Assembly (NCBI GenBank): GCA_037355855.1
Contig: CM074758.1
Span: forward strand, 6,359,001-6,423,000
Length of the DNA stretch: 64,000 nucleotides
Direction of reading: 5' to 3'
DNA from: Pseudo-nitzschia pungens
Taxonomy: Eukaryota > Bacillariophyta > Bacillariophyceae > Bacillariales > Bacillariaceae
A program made the position numbers and the translations under genes. The stretch's first letter is position 1; each line of letters begins with the position of its first letter. A model generated the notes under the pieces. The model did not search any database. It saw only the letters and a program-made list of their open reading frames with translations, and was not told the origin of the DNA. Below, piece by piece: positions 53,194 through 64,000 of this stretch.

Positions 53194-54879
53194 GTCCCCG
53201 TGATTCATGCCAGTGATCCTGTACTGAGCAACTATACCAGTCCCCGGAAACAGATACTCCCAGGGGGACACCAATACTCTTGCTCGTCGTACCAGGACAC
53301 TTGGATGGATCATAGCAAAATTCAGGGATGTATCCATATCACTTGTCAGAGTTCAAACTGCACCAAATATTGCAGTTCTTCTATCAGAGGCCCGGCTGAT
53401 TCGTAGTACAAAAAAAAAAGGGGGTTGGACCGGAGGACGTTTTGCCCTTGGTTCCATTCCTTGACACGTACAAGGAGATCAATCAATCAGCCTATTGTCT
53501 TTCAAGTTTATAGTCCCCGGAACCGGTGTACCGGAGACTCCCAAAAATATAACATCATAAGATCAGGTCGGATCGAAATCTGCTGCAACCAAATAATCCA
53601 TAATCCGTAATCGTAATCAGACTACACTGCGTTCCGAAAATAAGATTGCGGCATTCGGAATAAGGTTACAATAAGGATCGAAATCGAAGCCAGGATCATT
53701 TGCGTCCGAAACAGGGTTGCAATCGAAACAGATTGCGTCCGAAAGAATTGCGTCCGAAACAAGGTTGCAATCGGAATAAGGTCGCAATCAAAATCGAATC
53801 TGTTGCGCTTGAACCATTCGTAATCGAAATCGTAACCGAATTCTGCTGAAATCCACTGCATCCAAAATAGAGGTTGCGTCCGAAACTGCTTGTCAGGGAT
53901 CGAAGTACCTCAAATAATGCAGCTAACAGCTCCTACCACGTGCATCGCTCGCAGTGGCTCTTCAACCTGGGATCATTAATCAACTTGCGAATAGGTCTGC
54001 AATGTTGCTGTAACTTGGTTCCTTCGCGACCCGAATCGTTCCAGCAGCAATAGCCTCGCGCGCCTCGTGGTAGGCAACACTGTCTTTCGAACAGCAGCTC
54101 CTGCCTGCTTCTGTAATACTGTCGTTCGAGCAGCAGAGCTCCTGATTCGTAGATCATATATTCAAAAACCACGCTGCTCCTGTAACAGGATCACCGTGTC
54201 ATTCGTAGGTCGTATAGTCAAAAAAACATGCTGCGTCAAAAAACATGCTGCTCCTGTAATAGGGTCGACCGGTCCGTTCGATTGGTTGTCCCCGGAACAG
54301 CAGTTCTGTATTCGTAGTATCGAACATAACAGTTTGGATGCCACAGTTTCAATACTGGTCTCTGGACTGAATAGTTCGGTCCTTGCGTTGGACTGAATTG
54401 AATAGTCTTCGGTCGATACATTCAATCCATATATTCGATCGATCGTAGCAGTTAGCGCCGTTTGGAGTACATCAGGCACTGCTGAGATATTCGATCGGGC
54501 GTATTCAATCGATCATAGCAATTAGCGTCACTCGTGGCAATCAGCGTCATCCACAGAGTACTTGAATACATTCAATTGTTCGTAGCAATCAGCATCATCC
54601 GAAGTACCTGATGGCACTGCTAGGGCGTACATTCCGTACGAGCATTTACCATGCGCTCGCCTAGCTGCCTGTCTCGTGTTAACTTCAATGCTGTTTGCAA
54701 CCGTCTGTTCCGTGCAACACTGTTGTGCTCGTAATAGGACGTCATGTCGTAACATCACTGCAGCTCCGGCATGAGCGTTCCTGCTTTGCGACGTTGCTGC
54801 TCTTCCTTCGCCATTCCAACGTACGGGCGTTTTACCTGTAACAGAGACTACTGCATGTCGCTGTAAGCAGAGTACTGTC

Positions 54880-57250
54880 AGCATCCGGTTCCGTTGCATC
54901 CCGCAATGGTCTCGCGTCCGTCGTCGTCGATTGCGCTGTACATACTCCCAGCAACAATATTGGCGGTGTACTGCTGGGCGGAGCCATATGGAAACTACAG
55001 ATCATACATTCTGGTATCAAGGATAGTGTTATCATTCCTCTTGCCAATCGGATTGCCATTAAGATCAGCAGGGCGGCTCTTCACAACACATCGCAGCCGC
55101 TCATGACCCTTCTGGATCATCACATTGTTACCAATATACTCATCATAGTCATCCCCATCAGGTATGAGATCGTCAATATCTGGAATGGAAGCTTCCGGCT
55201 CGGCGAGCTCCCACCTTTCTTGGTGTTCTTCAAATAATTCCGCAGGGGGATCAGGGTAGGTGGCTTGGAACTTCACGTCACGTCAGTATCCTCAACCTTG
55301 TCCCCGATCTTGGATTCCACTGCTTGGTCAAATGAGTCCATATAGCGCTTGACATCGTACGCCATTCTTCTTCAGTGACAGCGCGGACTGTGTTAGTGCT
55401 TACCGGCATGGCCGTCTCGTTCAAAATCCAGTGGCAGTCTACGCCTCCGAATCTATCACCGCACGGGCCAAGCCAACGTCCCAGCTTCTCGGTCCCATCA
55501 GAGAGGTCAACCCAAAAGACGAAATCATACCATTCATGGGCTTGGTACAGAGATATATCAGGCATGTACCCATGTACAATTTCGAACGGCGTTCGGCTCA
55601 TCGTCGTAGGGTTAGCCGTGCGTTGGCGGATTGCATCAACGAGCTCTCCGCAGAAAGCCCACAGGCGCTTGGGGGATCGCTTCCGAGCCGTCTTCTTGCG
55701 GATGCTTCTGCTGATGTGGCCGATGCTGAGCTCCGCGCGGTTCTGGAAGGGACATCTTGGCTGGATGAAAGTCTGGTGGATATGGTTCTTGCTGACGACC
55801 TTATTCCATGGAGTCTTGTAGGTACCAGGGGCTCCTTGCTCTCGAGCGCCATCAGATATCAAATGCTCGGGAATGCCGACGTCGTGGATGAAAATCTTCA
55901 GTCCTTCATACGCTTGCTTCTTGCCCTGTATAGGTATGAACTCGTCGTAGCCCTTACCATTACTGAAAACTTGGGCGGCTGAATCTTGTCGCATGATGCT
56001 CGGGACCTTTGCCATCCAGGTGTCGGTGTACCATTTGCCAGCCGCGATGCGCTTGTTTCTGAAGCTCTGCGTTGGCAATCGGCGGACAAGGGGATGCATA
56101 GGGTTGCGGAATCCTTTCTGCGTCGTGACTCGAAGGGTATCCGCAGCCTTTCTCGGAGATACATCCCAAATCTTGGACAGACGGTCGGAGTCGATCTTGC
56201 AGTATCGTTCGGTGTCAATCGTCGGACCCCACTTGGCTCGTCTGGCGATAGTGTCGAGCTCTGGGTCGACTGGTTCGACCTCATCGTCGTCCCATCGTAC
56301 ATGCTTGTAGACGGATGACAAGCAGACGGGAGAACTGTGACGGGGATCCAATTCGAAACGCTCGCGTCCATCGGTGTAGGCGCGCTCGTACAATGGGGTA
56401 TGGAGGGCGTTGACTGTAAGACTTGGTACAGAATCCACGTCTACATCGTCCCCGCAAGTCTTCAGGGAATCGCCCGAATGAAAAAGAGAAGATAGCCGCG
56501 CATCCAGACGCGAGTCGGATGCGATTGCACATGGGGTCAGATCACGGCGGGTACAGAGTTGTTGAAGGCTCCGCAGCTTGTACTTCTCGTAGGAATCATG
56601 TGGCGGTAGAATCAGCTCGTCACTCCGAAGAGGTTCGTCGTACAAATGGGGACTGAAGTTGGACCGTGTTTCGACGGGCTCCAACTTGCGCTTGTTCGTC
56701 TTGGACCTCTTGGACTGCTTCGTCGGCGCGGACGCATGGGGCGTCCCCGCGCGAAGGACAGACACCGTAGGATTCAATGGATGAAAGCCGTCGATGGCTT
56801 CTTCAGCTCGCTCGAACTTCTTGCCCTTCGGATACCAAGGGACGTCTCGTGTAGCAACGAAATCGCATGTGGCCATCTCATGCGGGAAGGGAAGTAGGAC
56901 ACGACCCCATCAAGCATAGGCTTGATGTCAAGGGGGTGTCCCGCACGGGGATCTTCAGGATCGGAATTGTCAATATGGGTAGAGTGACTGCACTTGTGGT
57001 TGTACTGTCGGGGCGTCTCATCAACACGATTGGGATGACAATCCCGTATCTGATTCGGGCAAATCAAGCTGTGGGACAACTTGTCGCCAAAATACAGTGC
57101 TTCGTGGAAATAAACCAACCAAACTTTCCCGTCGGGCGCTGTGTAGGCTGTTACACAGGTTCCAATAGGAATATTCTTGATTGGCTCGTGCTCAGGCGAA
57201 AAAGGATGAGCGTCAACGTGACTGACGACTTGGTCTTCAATCAGGGTCAT
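54880..57250 (-). pseudogene. D protease end, integrase and linker
   Basis: Minus strand, three frames. 57250-56886 resembles the end of the CoDi protease region (HEALYFGDKLSHSLICPNQI, DGVVSYFPSRM). After a shift near 56885 a 532-residue open frame (56876-55278) holds the integrase. Candidate catalytic residues are in YTDTWMAKV, LISDGAREQ and NRAELSIGHIS, and RTPFEIVHGYMPDISLY and LGRWLGPCGDRFGG match the family's later blocks. After another shift near 55270 comes the integrase-RT linker (KFQATYPDPPAELFEEH, GNPIGKRNDNTILDTR), then a TAG at YDL-stop-FPYGSAQQYTAN. The reading is lost after about 54900, before RT. Confidence 0.78.
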
Positions 57251-58603
57251 ATTGGATGCTCGATTCCAGCTGTAGGCATATTGCGTGTCGGAGCAGGTGT
57301 GTCAATCGGTGTAGGTCCGATTCCTGCTGTAGACATGTTGCCTGTCGGGGCACCAACGTTGGTCTGTTGTTGCTGCTGTACTGCAGAAATTTCGTGCTTG
57401 CTGGGTTCCAGGGGGCATCCTTGTAGCAATTACATGGTGACAGGTATCCATTTCGTGCTTCGTGGGACACCTGGAGGGAAGTAGGAAACAACACCATTAG
57501 GCAACAGCTTAGTGTTCGGGGTTTCCTTCACCTTCATTTCCCTCCGATGGCGTGGTTGGGACATATCTGGCTGTGCTGTAGCCTGTCCCCGAAATATATA
57601 ATGCCTCATAGAAATAGATCAATCAAGCCTTCCCCATTGGATCTGTATAAGCATCCACGTGGGAGGTAACTTGGTCTTGCAATAAAATCATGTTGCAACC
57701 AGCAGCAGTTGTATCCGTGTGGCTATCCAACTCACAGTTGCTTTCTGCAGGCCTTGCAGTTCGTGCTGGTACATTCATTTGATACATTAGGGCTGAGACG
57801 GATCGAGCAGGTCTATCAACGAGCGTCGTTGCTCTCGCTCATAGCTTTCTGCCCGTGCCTTACACAGGTCCGCTGTGTACTAGGCACACATGCCTTTGGT
57901 CATGTCTCGTATCAATCATCCTCATATCTACCATCTGTATCCTCTATTCTTGTAAGTCACGAGCGCTGTGACGTCACATTGCTCCTTACGTTAGATCGCC
58001 TTCGGTTTAACGCCCTGTTTAATTCCAATGCGCTGCGGGTCCAAGCTGCGCTTTACGCTACACGTCCATGCTGCGTTTGTTCCTTTGCTCCCGCCAATCC
58101 TTTTAGCTACTGGAGGCTTCTCTCCTGTCAGGGCATCGATGTTGTCCTCTTGTTGCTGCTACTGCTCTTTCGCCGCAAGGACAGGCATAGACATCGTTGT
58201 CCCCGCTGTTCTTCAGGGAGAGAGGATCAATCGGTCAACGCTGCATCTAGCGTCTGCTGCGAATCTTCGCGTCTAGCGGCTGCTGCTATCGATCCGTTGC
58301 TATGGATTTGGTTATCGATCCGTTGCTATCGATCAGTCGTTCCGGAATACGATCCGTTGCTATCGATCCGTCGTTCCGGGATACAGCAATCGCTCCTGCG
58401 CTTTTCAGTGTAGGTTTGGGCGTCCGCTCGTAAGGCAATCTTTCTTGTAGATCAGTCGTCGGGCACTACCGATGACTCCTTTTCTTCTGTTACGAGCAAA
58501 GATGGGCTTCTTGTTGAGGATACTGGTGGTTTCAGGGATACTTTTTTGCAAATACAATACTTGCAAACGTACAGGCCTTTCGGCCGTCAATCGTCATAGG
58601 CAT

Positions 58604-59629
58604 TCAGATTCGATGTCTAGAAGACATACAGGTCCGCTGATGCTGCTGCCGCTGCTGATGCCGCCGCTTGTGCCCCTGCTCCTGCTCAATCTCAGATCCA
58701 AAGGTTGAGGTCACGACAGTGGTCTGGCGTTTGCTGAACCACGGGATAGGGGCCTTGATTCTTGTATGGGGTCTTCTTGTTGCCTTGCATCCAGCATGAT
58801 CGGCGTCAACAAAACAACTCATACTCATATTTACAGCATTCCCAAGCGCTTCAGGGGCATCTGGCGGCAACACCTCCTTGGCGTCTGGGTAGAATTCACT
58901 CCAGTCGCAATCAGGGAATCTGGTCTCATCCACTTCAGGGCGTGTCTCGTCGAATACTAGCTTGGATCGTGCATGCGCCTTGAGATAAGCGAACATGTGC
59001 AATACTTGATTCAAATGCCCTGTTCTTGCTTGCGCTAGGTATCTAGACATGAGAGATACAGGCATGACCAAATCCAGTCTTCCAAGTTCACACAAACATC
59101 TCAAGACGCCAATCAGTCCTTGGTAGTAGTTCTGCTTGCTTGGATCCAGTTCGGCGGTTACATCAACTTCAGGTCGATAATCGGATGTCAACGGGTTTGA
59201 GACATTGTTCGGAAGATACTTGTAACCATATTGCTCGGTGCCAAGCTCGTTTTCCACCGCGTCGATGGCTTTCTTGGCATATTGCTCGGAGGACATCAAC
59301 CATTTGTTCTCGTTGCGCAATGTTCTCAGTTCCTCAGCAACAGCAATCAGGATCATATCAGATCGTGGTTGGATGTTGAGGTTTGGTTCTTGCTGGATCC
59401 TGGAGGCTCCAAATACAGTAGGAGCAACAGGGGGAACTCCAGGCGCTCCGGCAGGGGGCAGCGCTCCAACAGGGGGCAGCGCTCCAACAACGGCGGCGCC
59501 AGCGACTCCAGGGACAGCGCCGCCTCCAGGGACAGCGCCAGGCGGGAGAGCGTCGCCTCCAGGGACAGCTCCAGCAGCGCCGTCTCCGGCGGCGGCTGCA
59601 GCGGCTTGTCTTCTAGTTTGCATGGCCAT
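58604..59629 (-). pseudogene. D gag start fused to RT/RNase H end
   Basis: 341-codon open frame. The first 80 residues (MAMQTRRQAAAAAAGDGAAG, Gly/Pro/Ala-rich) look like a gag N-terminus. A coil follows, then typical copia RT-end sequence: ELDPSKQNYYQGLIGVLRCL, LMSRYLAQARTGHLNQVLHM and the start of RNase H (SCFVDADHAGCKATRRPHTR, WFSKRQTTVVTSTFGSE). The last 30 residues are Gln/His-rich and unrelated. Copia order is gag-protease-integrase-RT-RNase H, so this fusion skips about 3 kb in one join and precedes the integrase found downstream. Confidence 0.75.
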
Positions 59630-60656
59630 GGTTGTATTGACTTGCTCTGAGTAACTAACTTGCTTCAGTTTCTAAACCAAAATTCTTTTGTGGTGGGGAC
59701 TGTTTCCACCCAAGTTGTCAATGGAAGGTCTGCATCGATATCGATGACAACCAAAAAGAAAGGGTATCGTGTCGACGTTCCCGTGTCGTCATCCAAAAGA
59801 AGAACATCCTAATCGATGGAATCGATGGTCCGTGTCGATTGTTCCGTATCGACAATTCCGAAAGAAAAGGTATCACGTATCACGTCAGCATTGGTGTCAA
59901 CACTTTCGTGTCAGCAGTTTCGTGCCGACGTCTAAAAGGTATCCCTAAAAGGTATCCACATCGATGGTTCCGATTCGATGGTTGGTTACGACCAAAAGAA
60001 GAATTCTATTCGGTCTTTCTGCTCTGGACCAATCGATTTGATTTTGAGATATGACAGATCTCAGGGTTCTTGGCTTGTCCGATTCCAAATTCCCTTGGCT
60101 AAAATCAAAAATCGATGGTATAGCAGATTCGAGGTTGTCTGCGCCTCGTTGAGGTTGTCTGCGCCTCATTTGTTGGATGGTCCTGACGTCATGTCCTTGT
60201 TCTGCTGGACACTGTCATCACTGGAAAGTACGTGGTGGTCTGTCTCCACGAAAGCCTTTTCTTTTTCCAGTGTGGTTCCATCCGTTGCAAACGTCCCCTT
60301 GAATCCTGTAAAATAACAGGGAATCATGGACGCTGCTTTCTCCACGTCCTGCTTGCTCCTTCCCCACCGGATCGAGCCTCCATGGTGCCACCATGATGCT
60401 CAGCTATTGTACTCTGTACCAATAGACCCCAGAGGTGGATGTGTGGGCTCCGGTCGGTTTGCGCGTCTGTCTGCTGGGGAAGGGCCCCCCATTAACATCA
60501 GGGGTCTCGCGATGTCAGCCGTTGGTCCAATAAGCTGATGTTTTACATCCAAGTGTAGGCATGGATGCCAGTGGTGATCAGCCAGCTGGATTTCATCACG
60601 CGCTCTAGCCGGCGTCCCGGTTCGTAGAAGTGGGTCGAGCGGTGGGTCTGATAAAC

Positions 60657-61615
60657 TGCGTTGATATCCGCTCGTCAGCGGTCTTCGTGGTCTAATCGTA
60701 GAACTTAATCGGCTTGTAGATAAGTCGACTCGTACTGGTCTGTAAATAAGGAAAAGCCTTAACAATAACAACACGTATATCCCTGGCAAATCGTGAGTCT
60801 ACAGTGGACCGTTCAAGGTCTATTGCATACACTTAAGCAATACAAGGCACTTCCCTAGAGGTACATCGGAATCGGTGGTAAGGGAGGGCATGATAGGCTT
60901 TTAATTTAGAGTGAAACATAAAGAGTGAATAAAGGGGAGCTGAGCCAAAGCGCTCAGCTCTGTATCGTATCGTGACAGCGCTCCGATAACTCGTATAATA
61001 ACAGAGCTCTGTAGCTCTGGTACTGTATTCTACGGGTAGCGTATCGGAGTATCGTAGCGTAGCCTCGCTTAATTAAGCTTCGCTTAATTACATCCAATCG
61101 TGTGCTAGCGCTAGCTCGCTTATGCTAGCGCGTTGGGTAACTGTTTGGGCCGGGTATGCGGTCATGGTACATATTGTACACCAATGACCCGACCCCGGCG
61201 GTAGCATCATATCTTAGCATTGGTATCATGGTAGGTTAGCATCTTCCAGTATCTCGTAGCCTTAGCATCCCTAACCCTGTAGCATTTAGCTACACCATAA
61301 AGGTGCTTTACTCGGGGTACGTACGATTGGTACAAATCGTACGCGGCGACCCTAGTAAACTCTGCTAGCAATACTAGACAGGATAGGTCTGCTGCTAAGC
61401 CTGTTGCTAAGCCTGCTGCTAAGCCTGTTGCTAAGCCTGTTGCTAAGCCTGTTGCTAAGCCTGTTGCTGAGCCTGTATGCTAGCAATTAGCACACAGCTC
61501 TAGCATTCAGCTCAGCACCTGTTAGTCAGTTACTGGAGGCTGCTGACTGTAGCCCCAGTACATTCTCCTACACAGGAGCCTTAGCACAGATCATAGCACC
61601 CTGGATATCTTCATA
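60657..61615 (-). repeat. D 5' LTR
   Basis: 959 bp, partner of 52235-53193. On the minus strand the first internal bases are GTTTATCAGACCCACC; no tRNA match is claimed. TTCA (61616-61619) is the target duplication. Confidence 0.88.
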
Positions 61616-61855
61616 TTCACAAGCAAAATCTTACAAGAAAGAACCGATCGAACGAAATCTACAAACGATCGAAACAAGAATAACGAATCGATCGAACGAA
61701 ACGATCGATATCTACGAAACAATCGATACGATCGATCGAACACCGAATCGATCGAACGCTACACAGGCAATCGAACGGTACAATCGGAACCAAGCTTCGA
61801 AACAAGAAACGATCGATCGAACACCGAATCGATCGAACTATACGAATCAAGAAAC

Positions 61856-62962
61856 ATGGCAGGATTATACAGAGATCCTCCGATCCCTTACAAGAGAGCC
61901 TTCGACAGCACTAACCCCAAACTTGTTACACTAACAGTTTACAACGCCGAAGATCAAGAAGACAGCGTCAAAGTCCCTCTATTCACCAACAAAGGAGGAC
62001 TAGAAGAACTCCTACATACCAAAGAAGCCTTTCGAAATGCAGCAGAAGATCTTGATCTATCAGCAAATAAATACATCAAATACTTTGGTTGATGCCTTTG
62101 CGTCGATGCCCAAACCAAGTGGAGAGCCTTAACAAGAAGCCAACGTGATTATCCAACTACAAGAAATGGATACAACAGAGCCTTCTCATCCTTCATTAAG
62201 CAAGAACACTGCAGCGCCGAAGATGCAAAAGACATCATGCACACTTATCTCCGAAGCTCCGAATGCAAGAAGCCAAGCAATGTCGCATGCAAAGACCATG
62301 CAGACCGAATGGAACAGCTCTTCAAATACACTGCAAAACTACAAGGCTTTGCAGCTGATCTAAACCACTTACAACAGATGACCATCTTGCTCCATAGCTT
62401 CCCAAATGAGTGGGTTGAAGACTACTGCAGAATCCATAGTGGAATCAGACATCACACCACTGTGCAATTTATAGTGGACCATATGAGCTCCCTCGATCGA
62501 TTGAGCCGAACGAACTCCTCCATCGACGATCCATACGATTCTGATGATGTCAACAGCGTCAGCAATTCCGACAGCAATCCAAACGCAGATAACGATTCCA
62601 ACGCCGACAACAACGCTTCGGACGCTGACAACAACACCAGCTCTAATTCGGACAGTGACACCGATGCTGAATCCAACGAAGAAGACAACAGCAATACCAG
62701 CAAGCGCAAGTACAACAACCCTTGCAGAATTACAGGACACGACCATGATTGGTCTGAATGTCCAAGAAACAAATATTCCAAAAGAAATAAGAGCAATAGC
62801 AGCAACAACAGTACTGCTTCGGCTCCTAGCAATGAAACTGGAAGCACTGCTTCCAATGAAGCCTTCCAAGCTTACATCAAGCAAGCAATGGAAACTTATT
62901 GCATGGAACATGGCGGACGCGTCGAAAGAGACTTCGATGGCGGTCCTACTTGGCAACCATAG
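61856..62962 (+). pseudogene. C3 gag with one nonsense codon
   Basis: 368 codons starting MAGLYRDPPIPYKRAFDS, same length class as C1 gag. TGA at 62090-62092 replaces the Arg codon of KYFGRCL; the frame is otherwise open to the end at GGPTWQP-UAG. Conserved parts: KVPLFTNKGGLEELL, DIMHTYLRSSECKKPSN, TILLHSFPNEWVEDY, Asn/Asp/Ser-rich linker, zinc knuckle CRITGHDHDWSEC and FQAYIKQAMETYCMEHGG. If the stop is ignored it is the best-preserved C gag together with C1. Confidence 0.88.
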
Positions 62963-62997
62963 CCAAACCAAACAACAAACAAAAGGATCACGCATCA

Positions 62998-64000
62998 CAA
63001 TTTTGCGACGCGCGATTTTGTCCGACGTTCCGATGTTCCAGTACTCAAAACACGTAGATTTCTACACACACTTCCCCTTTAATATCTCCCTCACTTCTAA
63101 AGCTCCTACAACAACACCAAGCACTACACCTACTAACAGAGACCTCGCCTATCTGATTCTGCTATTTGTTTGGCTGCTCATTGCTTCCTTTGGTTGCTTT
63201 GGTTGCTTGTTTCCTGTCGGTCGGTCGATTCGGCAGCAACACAAGCAAACAAGGACACATAATTTTCTACAGCAATTGCAGTACTAATTCTACAGCAGCT
63301 CTGCTTCGATTCCGCTTTGTCTCGGAGCTCGGTTTTGTTTTTCGATCTGTTTTCAAGCCATCTTTTTATTTAACGCTATACAGTCTTCCAAGCCCCTTAA
63401 GTGATACCCACTTAACGTTCTACATTCTTCAAGGTCGAACCCACTTAACGTTCTACATTCTTCAAGATAGAACACATACATACCCCCCCTTTCTAGAAGG
63501 TTCCTACTCGCTGATCCCTAAGTCTTTACAGGTACTATCAAGTTCGCGCGAGCATATCACCTTCCAGTTCCCCCTGTTTTCAAGCCAATAGCCCCCTGCT
63601 CCTTAAGTCCCTTTCACTTAAGAGCTACCCTGTTTCCTAGCCAAGCCCCCTAGTCCCTAAGTGTTTTCGCTTAAGGCTCCCCCTACTACAACTGTTTTCA
63701 AGCCAAGCCCATCTGATCCCTAAGTACCTCCTACTTAGTGCACTCTTGTTTCCAAGACTATAGCTACTACTGCCCCTTGTTTTCAAGACTACAATTCCCC
63801 TGGTCCCTAAGTGTTCGCGAGGTCCCTGATCCCTAAGTGTTTTCGCTATTAAGCAACCCCAACTTGAACTTCAAGTTTGACACTGTTTTCAAGACACAAG
63901 CCTCCCCCCAGTCCCTAGGTGTTTCTACTAAAGACCCTGTTTTCAAGCAAGCAGCTTCCCTGGTCCCTAAGTATCTCGCTCAAGGTACCTGTTTTCAAGC
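62998..64000 (+). mobile_element. LINE-like element E, copy 2, running off the window
   Basis: Begins ACAATTTTGCGACGCG..TTTTGTCCGACGTTCCGATG, matching the 5' end of E at 5692, and then CACGTAGATTTCTACACA. From about 63340 it consists of modules with CTGTTTTCAAG followed by hairpins such as CCTTAAGTGATACCCACTTAACG in shortened forms (TAAGTG..CACTTA). The modules are less regular than the 150-bp repeats of copy 1. No coding region is reached before the window ends. Confidence 0.72.

Larger units (their letters stand above)
52235..61615 (-). mobile_element. Copia (CoDi-like) element D, scrambled interior
   Basis: 9.4 kb bounded by 959-bp LTRs (52235-53193, 60657-61615) that look identical throughout. 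TTCA precedes and follows; comparison with the C1 leader (CATCGATACC..ACAAGCAAAATC) shows that the C3 leader is rejoined by removing D. Coding remnants are all on the minus strand: a gag start joined to the end of RT/RNase H, then a protease end, integrase and linker. RT proper is absent and the order is not the copia order. Regions 53194-54870, 57260-58600 and 59640-60656 hold no recognisable gene; 53600-53880 is rich in GCGTCCGAAA repeats. Confidence 0.85.
51815..62997 (+). mobile_element. Gypsy-like element C3 containing D
   Basis: LTR lacking its first bases (51815-52134), palindrome, leader (to 52234), element D, remaining leader with dense CGATCGAAC motifs (61620-61855) and gag (61856-62962). 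E-type sequence starts near 62998, so no pol follows. The left edge is cut into A4 pol without a clear duplication. Confidence 0.82.

Noticed and set aside
1..64000. tRNA or rRNA genes
   Set aside because: None recognised on either strand by eye; a tRNA scan would be needed to exclude a degenerate one.

Overview
The window is eukaryotic and most likely from a diatom, probably a pennate one. Two genes begin with a signal peptide followed by an FAP-type motif, as in nuclear-encoded plastid proteins of secondary algae. Introns are short (82-159 bp, GT..AG), and one element (D) has the protein signatures I associate with diatom CoDi copia elements. I do not name a species. Only three ordinary host genes are convincing: a plastid-targeted protein (319-1237, minus), a DUF501-type protein (34012-35424, minus) and a six-exon NSF-like AAA ATPase (41942-44204, plus). 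Almost everything else is mobile DNA.

Left block (1-24.9 kb). After the plastid gene come small relics (LINE 3' end, MITEs). A gypsy element, B1 (4143-24873), has its 5' LTR split by gypsy element A1 (4422-20280, minus). A1's pol is split by a second A copy, A2 (5481-15509, plus). A2 carries a 2-kb LINE-like insertion E in its leader and a piece of a third gypsy-like family, C1, in its pol. By eye LTR divergence follows the nesting: about 5% in B1, 2/188 in A1, none in A2. Target-site duplications TATTC and GGCCA date the steps. A 544-bp foldback transposon also sits in the B1 gag.

Middle block (24.9-45.6 kb). This holds a decayed Tc1/IS630-like transposase, a LINE fragment, C2 (pol-less), a 4.4-kb 5'-truncated LINE with RT and RNase H, the DUF501 gene, a 1.42-kb foldback element with a 9-bp duplication, an apparently intact PIF/Harbinger transposon (transposase plus Myb-like protein), another copy of the foldback MITE, and the AAA gene.

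Right block (45.6-64 kb). This is a second nested stack: B2 pol remnant, interrupted by A3 (gag split by a solo C LTR), interrupted by A4 (gag reduced to its two ends), interrupted by C3, whose leader holds the 9.4-kb copia-like element D with 959-bp LTRs identical by eye and a scrambled interior. C3 gag is followed by a second E-type sequence running off the window.

Three recurring properties stand out. Families A and B/C both have a perfect 14-bp palindrome exactly where the primer-binding site should start. Families A and B keep gag and pol in one frame separated by a single UGA. The LINE 3' ends share two hairpins, one with a compensatory base-pair change.
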